In this document: piece after piece, positions 1-5,039 of the stretch
Layout: the number at the start of each line of letters is the position of its first letter
How positions within the stretch are numbered: the stretch's first letter is position 1
Source: Candidatus Nomurabacteria bacterium RIFCSPHIGHO2_01_FULL_39_9
GTDB taxonomy: Bacteria > Patescibacteriota > Minisyncoccia > Phycocordibacterales > DATEUR01
Length of the DNA stretch: 5,069 bases
Direction: 5' to 3'
NCBI GenBank assembly: GCA_001786825.1
Contig: MFTL01000022.1
Location: 1 to 5,069 of the forward strand
The notes under the pieces: model-generated
Told to the model about the DNA's origin: nothing
Databases searched by the model: none
What the model saw: the letters and a program-made list of their open reading frames with translations, nothing else
Made by a program: the position numbers and the translations under genes

Positions 1-1836
1 AAGCGCGATCACAAAACCAAAAAACGCATTGATCGCGATCTTCTTGGCTTCACTGCGCTTGGCGTCTTCACTACCAAAGAAAAGCAGGAGAAAACCAGCA
101 TAAGCGAAAGCGATGGCAAAAATCGGAAAAGCGAGTTTGAAAATAATAAAATCGATAATAATGTTTATCATGATCATCAGTTGATTGAAATCGCACTTTG
201 GCTGGCCAGTGCCACCGCAAGGCACTAGCCTGTCTTTATATTTTAATTCCTCGCGAGAAACAGTCGTCGTAGTTGTTGCCGGCGCGGTTATCGCGCCGCC
301 GGTTGGCGTTTGGGTACCGATCGTGATAGTCCCCACCGGAATTGTCGGAATCCCTTCTACTGTTTGCAAGCCAATCGTTGTACCGGTTCCCCCTGTGCCG
401 CCAGTTCCTCCAGTACCACCAGTACCGCCCGCTCCTCCAATGCCACCAGTTCCGGCCGGCGGCGCGGCGAGCGTTGAAAAGAAACGAATTGGACTTTCAT
501 TATCCTTCACCGAGATTGCGCCGGGCTCTCGGTGGGCGACTTTAATTTTGTATTGGTATTGAGTACTTGGTGTAAGACCCGTGATATCAAAAACAAACTT
601 CCCTCTTTCGGTAGGAAGATATTGGCGGCTTAAAGCCGGCATTGAAAATTCTTTAAATGTACTTAGTTGCGCTATCTCAATAAGAAACGAAAAACCTAAA
701 ACAGAATCGTATTCGCCATTAATTATTTCAAAAACAACCTTTGCCGAATTATGAGTAACACGGGCCGACGATGGATATTGATAGATATAGCCAAGACCGC
801 GGAGTTTGTCGTCACTATTATTAATATCAAAAGTTGCTATCGGACTGCCGACAACTTCCGAGGCGGAAGCGTCGCGAACTGAAACTGCAATATCGCCTTC
901 GCCGACAACAGACTTTGTTTGGAACGAACGTGGAAAACTAAAAGTAGTTATTGACTGTTGTTGAAAATCAACAACATCATAAACATATTTTACGAGAATC
1001 TGATATTCGTAAACAGTATTTAACTTTAAGTCTTTCATTTCAACCAATGCCCCATATTTAGTACTTGGATCACCGCCAGTAAAAGGCAGCTCATAAACAT
1101 CTCGCGCTGTTCCTAATTCGCCGAAAAGAAGATAAGATTTTAAGACATTACTATTAGTATTCACGAGATTTAAAACAATTTTTGCCGAGTTTGAAGTTAT
1201 GTATTCATTTTTCACCGAATATTCATTTATCAAAAAATCAGCCACTGGCTTATCATCTTGATCGCGTATAAGAAAATAACTTATTGCCGGACCAGAATTT
1301 GTTAAAGGAGCTAATGGTGAAATTGTGACTTTGTGAGTGGGAGCACTGCTGTCTGTTGTAAAATTACTAACTAACCCTTGTAAAATTTGAGGGCTACCTA
1401 CTCCAGCTGATTTTATATAAACACCTGTTTTATAATAATACTTTGTGGCGACATCAAGATCTAAAGCCTTTATTTCAAAAGTAAATTTTGCGCTTCCACT
1501 GATAAGATACAAATTTTTTAGATCTTTGGTTATATCAAGCGTGTAAGTAAAAGGACCTTCGGGTGGGCAATTCGCGCTTTGTTGGGTCTTCCCCAAACAA
1601 ACTAACGCATAGGCTGATTCAATATTTTTTTGGTCATCTGGTGATTTGGGGTTAGATAATGAGATTAGTCCTCTAATAGTTGCGCCCGATGCCGAAATAT
1701 CAGCCTCGTCTGCTTCTAAAGTAAAGACTTCAACATCAAAAGCTGCGCTGGCTTGTTTTGGTAAAATATAAAAAATAGACGAAACAAGAGCTAGCGAGAT
1801 AAACAAAGAAATAAAAATTGAAATAAACTTTTTCAT
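1..1836 (-). CDS. Secreted protein with three FN3-like repeats, Gly-Gly-Thr linker and T4SS-pilin-like membrane C-terminus (partial, runs off left edge)
   Basis: The frame is open for 612 codons from an ATG to the window edge, so the C-terminus is missing. Residues 1-31 form a signal peptide: a Lys-rich start, a long hydrophobic core, and a QASA|A cleavage site. Three beta-rich repeats follow at about 36-162, 168-308 and 314-457. Each ends in a fibronectin-III-like pattern (ATKYYYKTGVYIK, LNTVYEYQILVKY, TPSTQYQYKIKVA). Repeats 2 and 3 also share NSAKIVLNLVN/NSAKVVFEIIN. Residues 458-530 are a Gly/Thr/Pro linker. From 531, KYKDRLVPCGG leads into Cys548 and hydrophobic segments at about 553-588 and from 600, with GSEDAKRSEAKK between them; this resembles the CPR T4SS_pilin family (PF18895, from memory). 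I infer a cell-surface protein with its repeats outside and its C-terminus in the membrane, perhaps an adhesin or an oversized pilin-like subunit. It starts 3 nt after the preceding gene with no clear Shine-Dalgarno. The domain calls are by eye. Confidence 0.85.
   Translation of the reverse strand, partial: MKKFISIFISLFISLALVSSIFYILPKQASAAFDVEVFTLEADEADISASGATIRGLISLSNPKSPDDQKNIESAYALVCLGKTQQSANCPPEGPFTYTLDITKDLKNLYLISGSAKFTFEIKALDLDVATKYYYKTGVYIKSAGVGSPQILQGLVSNFTTDSSAPTHKVTISPLAPLTNSGPAISYFLIRDQDDKPVADFLINEYSVKNEYITSNSAKIVLNLVNTNSNVLKSYLLFGELGTARDVYELPFTGGDPSTKYGALVEMKDLKLNTVYEYQILVKYVYDVVDFQQQSITTFSFPRSFQTKSVVGEGDIAVSVRDASASEVVGSPIATFDINNSDDKLRGLGYIYQYPSSARVTHNSAKVVFEIINGEYDSVLGFSFLIEIAQLSTFKEFSMPALSRQYLPTERGKFVFDITGLTPSTQYQYKIKVAHREPGAISVKDNESPIRFFSTLAAPPAGTGGIGGAGGTGGTGGTGGTGGTGTTIGLQTVEGIPTIPVGTITIGTQTPTGGAITAPATTTTTVSREELKYKDRLVPCGGTGQPKCDFNQLMIMINIIIDFIIFKLAFPIFAIAFAYAGFLLLFFGSEDAKRSEAKKIAINAFFGFVIAL
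382..453 (-). repeat. In-frame tandem repeat encoding the Gly-Gly-Thr linker
   Basis: Codons 462-485 of the large secreted protein encode GTG, GGI, GGA and then five GGT-type triplets. This gives an imperfect 9-bp tandem repeat of the kind GGTACTGGT in the coding direction. Third positions vary (GGT, GGA, GGC, GGG), so the array is not freshly duplicated. It sits between the last FN3-like repeat and the membrane domain and probably acts as a flexible spacer. Loss or gain of one unit would keep the reading frame. Confidence 0.85.
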
Positions 1837-1839
1837 AAT

Positions 1840-2124
1840 TTAATGACTTGCTATATATTTTAACACATTTTGGAGACTTTCATCTTTTAAATATTGTTCA
1901 TAGATTCCCGGGTGCTTGGACGGTTTCTTTAAAATCAGCGAATCTTCTTCAAAAATGGATTGCGTTAAATTTTGAGCTGATTCAATAGAAATAGTTTTTT
2001 GATCTTCTGTGGTTTTTTCTTGAGTAAAAGCCGGTAAAGTTGAAAGAACAGTGGCGCCAATTAAAGTCGCTTTACGAATATTTTTTTCTACTTTCTCTCC
2101 TATTTTCTCAAAATTAAATTTCAT
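1840..2124 (-). CDS. Small exported or membrane-anchored protein of unknown function, coupled to hicA
   Basis: I do not recognise this 94-residue protein. The first 18 residues are rich in Lys and Glu (MKFNFEKIGEKVEKNIRK). A short hydrophobic stretch follows at 19-33 (ATLIGATVLSTLPAF), and the rest is polar and probably helical. The N-terminus could be a signal peptide or a single membrane anchor. There is no good AXA cleavage site, so anchoring is at least as likely, and the 15-residue core is short for a membrane span. The ATG overlaps the hicA stop codon (ATGA, 2121-2124), which implies translational coupling, and there is no Shine-Dalgarno. The stop lies 3 nt before the large secreted gene. 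GC content is low, about one third, like hicBA. It could belong to the toxin-antitoxin block or to the envelope genes; the sequence alone does not decide. Confidence 0.7.
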   Translation of the reverse strand: MKFNFEKIGEKVEKNIRKATLIGATVLSTLPAFTQEKTTEDQKTISIESAQNLTQSIFEEDSLILKKPSKHPGIYEQYLKDESLQNVLKYIASH

Positions 2125-2348
2125 TTTAAAAGTTTAAGATATTTATCGCGCGAGATTTTGGCAGTCTTAATGTTATTTAAAATTATAAAGATCGGAATTT
2201 CTGAATAGCAAGGAATAACAACGGGACGAATATAGCCGTCTTTTACATAAACCATATGATCGCCTTCTGTTCGATCAAGAACCCAACCATCCTTTTCAAA
2301 AACTTTAATTAGTTTTTTATAATGAATTGGGTTTATTTTTTTAGACAT
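2121..2348 (-). CDS. hicA: HicA-family mRNA interferase toxin
   Basis: At 75 residues this matches the HicA size range. HicA toxins have a small double-stranded-RNA-binding-like fold and cleave mRNA using one conserved histidine. Here INPIHYKKLIKVFEKDGWVLDR is the first helix and strand, and GDHMVY (29-34) holds the expected catalytic His31. The usual motif is GSH, so Asp replaces Ser. VVIPCYSEIPIFIILNNIK matches the 'vP..sEi..g.l..ilk' segment, and the end SRDKYLKLLK is typical of the family. An AAAGG Shine-Dalgarno lies 8 nt before the ATG, the clearest one in the window. The gene follows hicB by 3 nt and overlaps the next gene by 4 nt. The active-site histidine suggests a functional toxin rather than a decayed copy. 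By family knowledge, HicB is its inhibitor. Confidence 0.88.
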   Translation of the reverse strand: MSKKINPIHYKKLIKVFEKDGWVLDRTEGDHMVYVKDGYIRPVVIPCYSEIPIFIILNNIKTAKISRDKYLKLLK

Positions 2349-2351
2349 TTT

Positions 2352-2618
2352 TTAAACCTTTACTTCAAATGGGAAAATAATAATGGAAGGCATTAGCCAA
2401 TCATTTTTTTCTTTAATAAAACCAGATTCCTTAAGAATTTGTAAAAGAGTGCCTTTCTTCTTAGCGGTTTCAAGGAAAAGATTAATAGCTATCTTTAAAT
2501 TCTTTTCAGCCTCTTCCTTTGTTTTTCCTTGAGAAGCAACTTCAAATTCTGGAGAATAAGCAACAAACCAACGACCTTCTTTCCAAATTTTTGTAGTTAA
2601 AATGAGTTGTTTAACCAT
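2352..2618 (-). CDS. hicB: HicB-like antitoxin lacking an obvious DNA-binding domain
   Basis: This 88-residue protein has the HicB partial RNase H-like fold. It starts with strands LILTTKIWKEGRWFVAYSPEFEVASQG, in which W17-F18-V19-A20-Y21 and the P23-E24 turn correspond to the 'g.w.a..pel.g..s.G.t..eA' consensus. KTKEEAEKNLKIAINLFLETAKK is the following helix. A C-terminal part (LLQILKESGF...MPSIIIFPFEV) adds another helix and a strand. Classical HicB proteins carry a C-terminal helix-turn-helix or ribbon-helix-helix for autorepression; none is visible here, and the length leaves no room for one. The role is to bind and neutralise HicA, encoded 3 nt downstream. Antitoxin-first order is the reverse of E. 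coli hicAB. There is no Shine-Dalgarno; a possible promoter lies directly upstream, so the message may be nearly leaderless. Confidence 0.82.
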   Translation of the reverse strand: MVKQLILTTKIWKEGRWFVAYSPEFEVASQGKTKEEAEKNLKIAINLFLETAKKKGTLLQILKESGFIKEKNDWLMPSIIIFPFEVKV

Positions 2619-2626
2619 AATAATTA

Positions 2627-2655
2627 ATTATATCATTTATTCAAAAGTACACCAA
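2627..2655 (-). promoter_or_regulatory. Possible internal promoter for hicBA
   Basis: On the minus strand, TTGGTG (2655-2650), a 17-nt spacer and a perfect TATAAT (2632-2627) lie across the end of the solute-binding-protein gene and the short gap before hicB. The predicted start, near 2620, is only about 2 nt before the hicB ATG, so the transcript would be nearly leaderless. This fits the lack of a Shine-Dalgarno there. The -35 matches the consensus in only its first three bases. The region is AT-rich, so a chance TATAAT is possible. Confidence 0.4.
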
Positions 2656-3904
2656 TGTCGGTCGAGGTGTCATCAACCGCGTCTTCGGCATCAGTCCGGC
2701 CGGCGACGACGTCGGCAATCATTGTTTTGAAAATTTCTTTTGTACGCTTCGGATCCGGATCAAACCAGTTCTTTGCCTGAAGCGCGCTCGAATAAAAAAT
2801 CGGCAAATAGCTGCCCGTCGGCCGCGCCGCCAGGAGATCACGCCGCGCCGGCGGCAATGAAAGTGCGTTGGCAATATTGCCGGCATAATCGGCGCCAGAA
2901 AAAGCATAAACAAAAGTCAGGGCCGCCGGAATATTTTTGGAATTCTTTGCAACTGCCAGCCCATAAACACGGCCAAATGTCGCTCTGTTGGCAGCAGGCA
3001 ATTGCGGCATATCCACAATATCAAAATCTAAATTGGGATTACTGTCTCTAATTCTAAAAAGGTCAGAAGCGGTGCCAAAATAAATCGCTAAGTCGCCGGT
3101 AATAAAAGCATTGCGGCTATTAGGCAGTGACTCGTTCCAAGAATAAGAATCAGTAGCCGGATTGGCAAAACTTGTGTAGAAACTCAAAGCATTGCTCACC
3201 GCACTTGAGCTCAAAACCGCTTCAAAAGTGTCTTCTTCTCTCCGCACAATCGGATTACCGGCCTGCAAAACAAGCGCCGAAATAATTTCTTTCGCGTGCT
3301 CAATATTGCCGGATCCGCCCATACCAACAGCGCTTTTAATAATTCTATTATTTGAACGGCTCGTCAGTTGCGGCGCTAAATTCGGGAATTCATCCCAAGC
3401 TGTTGGCGGTCTTGGAATACCGGCATTATTAAAGAGCGTGCGATTGTAATACATAACAATCGGATCAACATAAAGTGGCAGAGCCAAAACACCGGTGTTA
3501 GTCAAATAAATTTCCGAAGCGCTTATAAAATTATCTTTATAAGTTTTTATCGGAAAATTTAAATATGGAATTTCAAAAATTTTATCGCGATTTTTAAAAA
3601 CAAAATCACTGTCGAGCAAAAATACATCCGGGCCAGTACCAGCTGCCAGCGCCGCAACAAGTTCTTCGTCAAAATTAGCAGCTGATTTAGCAACGTAGTT
3701 GACTGCAATATTACGATTAACAGATTTAAAATTACCAATAAATTCATTTATATCTCTTGTCGGAATCGTGCCCCAAACAGTTATCTGCCCAGAAATTTGT
3801 GTCGCCCCGCCTTGACCTATAGGAATAAAGCCAGAGAAAATCATAACGCCGAAAATAACAAAAGCTATAAAAACTGCGATTAAAATTATTTGAAAATTAC
3901 TCAT
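2633..3904 (-). CDS. Membrane-anchored extracellular solute-binding protein, family 1 (sugar-binding type)
   Basis: At 423 residues the length is normal for family-1 ABC solute-binding proteins (PF01547/PF13416 type). Residues 5-26 form one transmembrane helix. There is no lipobox cysteine, and indeed no cysteine in the protein, so it is probably held by an uncleaved helix rather than a lipid. Family landmarks in order are ITVWGT (41-46), the GTGPDVFLLD hinge region (89-98), LPLYVDPIVMYYNRTLF (142-158) with GIPRPPTAWDEF after it, GDLAIYFG (270-277), and YGLAVAKNSKNIPAALTF (314-331). Ligand is unknown; the fold suggests a carbohydrate or peptide. No permease or ATPase gene lies in the window, so it may not serve a classical importer. 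Its ATG overlaps the methyltransferase stop (ATGA, 3901-3904), and hicB starts 14 nt after its stop. The C-terminal coding part is much more GC-rich than hicBA. I recall similar proteins in Parcubacteria beside pilin/FN3 genes. Confidence 0.9.
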   Translation of the reverse strand: MSNFQIILIAVFIAFVIFGVMIFSGFIPIGQGGATQISGQITVWGTIPTRDINEFIGNFKSVNRNIAVNYVAKSAANFDEELVAALAAGTGPDVFLLDSDFVFKNRDKIFEIPYLNFPIKTYKDNFISASEIYLTNTGVLALPLYVDPIVMYYNRTLFNNAGIPRPPTAWDEFPNLAPQLTSRSNNRIIKSAVGMGGSGNIEHAKEIISALVLQAGNPIVRREEDTFEAVLSSSAVSNALSFYTSFANPATDSYSWNESLPNSRNAFITGDLAIYFGTASDLFRIRDSNPNLDFDIVDMPQLPAANRATFGRVYGLAVAKNSKNIPAALTFVYAFSGADYAGNIANALSLPPARRDLLAARPTGSYLPIFYSSALQAKNWFDPDPKRTKEIFKTMIADVVAGRTDAEDAVDDTSTDIGVLLNK

Positions 3905-4422
3905 GATTTTTTTGGTTTTTTGAAAATTATTCCATAATGATTCGTGCCAGCGTCAATCTCACGATCTTTCAAGAAGCCCATGCTGTAAAAAAGATCAAGC
4001 GCCGATGCTTTATTGAAAGTTGCTCCTCCACCCGGGAGCATTGTCTCCCAATCAATAATCAGTAACATACCGCCGGGTTTTAAAATTCTATTAATTTCTT
4101 TTGCAAAAGTTTGCCGGTCTTCTAATTGGAACATCACATTGGCCGCAATAGCGACATCAATAGACTCGTTCGCTAATTTTGTGCCGCCAATTTTTTCAAC
4201 ATTGCCCCAAATTGATTCCAGATTGAGCAGGTGCTCTTCTAACGCCGCGTTTTTGATTTTTTCGGCTAAATCTTTTTGCACTTCAAGAGCGTAGACTTTG
4301 CCGCGCGGCACTATTGCGGCCGCGGCTAGAGCGTACCAACCAGCGCCAGCACCGAGATCAGCGATAATGGCGTCTTCGCGAAGCTTCAGTTGTTTTAAAT
4401 TTTCTTTTGGTTCGGCGAGCAT
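3901..4422 (-). CDS. Class I SAM-dependent methyltransferase (UbiE/Methyltransf_11 type)
   Basis: This 173-residue protein is compact for the class and consists mostly of the Rossmann core. The SAM-binding motif I is IADLGAGAGWY (20-30). Strand 2 ends in the acidic residue that normally holds the ribose (VYALEV, Glu47). Motif IV is SIDVAIAANVMF (87-98), and ILKPGGMLLIIDW (113-125) is the typical post-motif loop and strand. The substrate cannot be read from the sequence; UbiE-like quinone methylation is only one option, and no quinone genes are nearby. The start is fixed by an in-frame stop ten codons upstream with no other usable start between, and there is only a weak purine stretch before the ATG. 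It is first in the minus-strand array and translationally coupled by ATGA to the solute-binding protein. No cysteine is present. Confidence 0.92.
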   Translation of the reverse strand: MLAEPKENLKQLKLREDAIIADLGAGAGWYALAAAAIVPRGKVYALEVQKDLAEKIKNAALEEHLLNLESIWGNVEKIGGTKLANESIDVAIAANVMFQLEDRQTFAKEINRILKPGGMLLIIDWETMLPGGGATFNKASALDLFYSMGFLKDREIDAGTNHYGIIFKKPKKS

Positions 4423-4429
4423 TTTTCTT

Positions 4430-4456
4430 ATTTTAACATATTTATTTGATTAACAA
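4430..4456 (-). promoter_or_regulatory. Weak candidate promoter for the minus-strand operon
   Basis: Some promoter must lie upstream of the methyltransferase, but none is convincing. TTGTTA (4456-4451) with a 15-nt spacer and TAAAAT (4435-4430) would start transcription at about 4423, directly at the ATG. The alternative is a perfect TATAAT at 4516-4511 without a recognisable -35, overlapping the divergent plus-strand promoter and giving a leader of about 80 nt. The two cannot be told apart from sequence. Confidence 0.22.
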
Positions 4457-4491
4457 CTAATTTAACTGTGTATTTCGACCATTACGGTTAC

Positions 4492-4523
4492 TTGACTTTT
4501 ATTTAAAAATATTATACTATACT
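4492..4523 (+). promoter_or_regulatory. Sigma-70-type promoter for the 103-residue gene
   Basis: TTGACT (4492-4497) is a 5/6 match to the -35 consensus. It is followed by an A/T-rich spacer and the run TATACTATACT. The best -10 is TATACT at 4513-4518 (15-nt spacer) or TACTAT at 4515-4520 (17-nt spacer). Transcription would start around 4525-4530, giving a leader of about 110 nt before the ATG at 4640. This is the best promoter in the window. Confidence 0.65.
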
Positions 4524-4533
4524 AACTATAGTA
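4515..4533. promoter_or_regulatory. Operator-like palindrome over the -10 and start region
   Basis: TACTATA and TATAGTA form perfect 7-bp arms around the 5-nt centre CTAAC. The 19-bp site overlaps the -10 and the predicted start of the plus-strand promoter, where a dimeric repressor would block initiation. A/T-rich sequence yields such palindromes fairly easily, so a chance match is possible. No regulator gene is visible in the window. Confidence 0.35.
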
Positions 4534-4561
4534 GTTCTTTAATATGTTTGGTTATTTAGTT

Positions 4562-4617
4562 ATATTTATTGGGTTATCTTTGCTTCTTTAAGGATGTAGA
4601 GATAACTCAATAAATAT
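4562..4617 (+). other. Long, nearly perfect hairpin in the 5' leader
   Basis: Arms 4562-4579 and 4600-4617 pair over 18 bp with a single G-U wobble. The apparent loop pairs further: 4580-4583 with 4596-4599 (two wobbles), one U-U mismatch, then 4585-4587 with 4592-4594, leaving a UUAA tetraloop at 4588-4591. The whole 56-nt element is thus one rod. No T-run follows on either strand, so it is not an intrinsic terminator. It ends 22 nt before the ATG at 4640 and lies after the promoter, so it would be in the leader RNA. It could control translation or mRNA stability, or be a small mobile inverted repeat. Confidence 0.7.
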
Positions 4618-4639
4618 CTCACAATTAAAATACTAAACA

Positions 4640-4951
4640 ATGAAAAAAATTCTTTTATTTCAGTTCTCTTTTATAGACAGTCCATTCCCAGCACGAAAAT
4701 TGATTTTTAAAAAAGAGGTTACAGAAATTATTCCCATCGGGACTGAATATCTTCCTTTTGGAAACAAACTTCGTTCCGGAATAATTACTAGTCCACACAC
4801 CATCAATGAGGAAACAAATGAATTCATAATGGTGGCTGTATCCGAAATGCCTTTTAAAAAGTATAATCACGAAGAAGGTGATTATATTCGAAAAAACATG
4901 AAAAAGTACAGTTGGTCAATATTTCTTGATGACATCGACCGTTTAGATTAA
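4640..4951 (+). CDS. Hypothetical protein, 103 residues
   Basis: I do not recognise this protein. It begins MKKILLFQFSFID, has no transmembrane segment or convincing signal peptide, and is rich in charged residues, especially in the second half (KKYNHEEGDYIRKNMKKY), ending in the acidic FLDDIDRLD. It is probably a small cytoplasmic alpha/beta protein. Support for it as a real gene is contextual: a good promoter upstream, a 110-nt structured leader, a clear intrinsic terminator 20 nt after the stop, and balanced amino-acid use. No Shine-Dalgarno precedes the ATG; the 20 nt before it are A/T-rich and follow the leader hairpin. A 71-codon frame on the opposite strand (4655-4870) is less likely because it has no such signals and an odd Phe/Trp/Cys-rich product. 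Confidence 0.65.
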   Translation: MKKILLFQFSFIDSPFPARKLIFKKEVTEIIPIGTEYLPFGNKLRSGIITSPHTINEETNEFIMVAVSEMPFKKYNHEEGDYIRKNMKKYSWSIFLDDIDRLD

Positions 4952-4970
4952 AATGTTCCAAAGAAAGAAT

Positions 4971-5006
4971 AAAGCTGTGCGTGCAAACGTTCAGCTTTTT
5001 TTATTT
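4971..5006 (+). terminator. Intrinsic terminator of the 103-residue gene
   Basis: AAAGCTG (4971-4977) pairs with CAGCTTT (4992-4998). Above a U-U mismatch and a G-U pair, CGT (4980-4982) pairs with ACG (4987-4989) around a stable GCAA tetraloop (4983-4986). The stem runs into TTTTTTT at 4996-5002, then ATTT. The lack of a T-run on the other strand indicates plus-strand polarity. It lies 20 nt after the stop codon at 4951. Confidence 0.88.
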
Positions 5007-5039
5007 CCAATCGAACGGCATTCAATTATTTGCTAATTT

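Larger units (their letters stand above)
4423..4639. other. Divergent intergenic region
   Basis: These 217 bp separate the minus-strand operon from the plus-strand 103-residue gene. The region is very AT-rich. It holds the plus-strand promoter, the palindrome over its start region, the long leader hairpin and weak minus-strand promoter candidates. I see no RNA gene, coding frame or terminator in it. Confidence 0.8.

Noticed and set aside
185..562. Plus-strand frame encoding a Val-Pro-Pro repeat protein
   Set aside because: It is the antisense reading of the Gly-Gly-Thr linker and flanks of the minus-strand secreted protein, whose frame is open for 612 codons with a signal peptide and domain repeats.
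2619..2632. AATTAATT-type palindrome between the solute-binding gene and hicB as a terminator
   Set aside because: Too short and without GC pairs or a T-run; a stop here would be inconsistent with the tight gene spacing.
2740..3051. Plus-strand frame opposite the solute-binding protein
   Set aside because: Low-complexity product lying wholly inside a well-supported minus-strand gene, with no start signal.
3192..3449. Plus-strand frame opposite the solute-binding protein
   Set aside because: Antisense shadow of conserved family-1 solute-binding sequence; no ribosome site or promoter.
4013..4294. Plus-strand frame opposite the methyltransferase
   Set aside because: Antisense to the conserved SAM-binding core; the minus-strand gene has all class I motifs.
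4511..4516. Minus-strand TATAAT as the main promoter of the operon
   Set aside because: No recognisable -35 at 15 to 18 nt; it is the reverse of a plus-strand promoter region that is naturally A/T-rich. Kept only as an alternative.
4562..4617. Leader hairpin as an intrinsic terminator or CRISPR-like repeat
   Set aside because: No T-run follows on either strand, and there is only one copy in the window with no regularly spaced repeats.
4655..4870. Minus-strand 71-codon frame opposite the 103-residue gene
   Set aside because: Its composition is unusual (rich in Phe, Trp, Cys) and it has no promoter or terminator, while the plus-strand gene has both.
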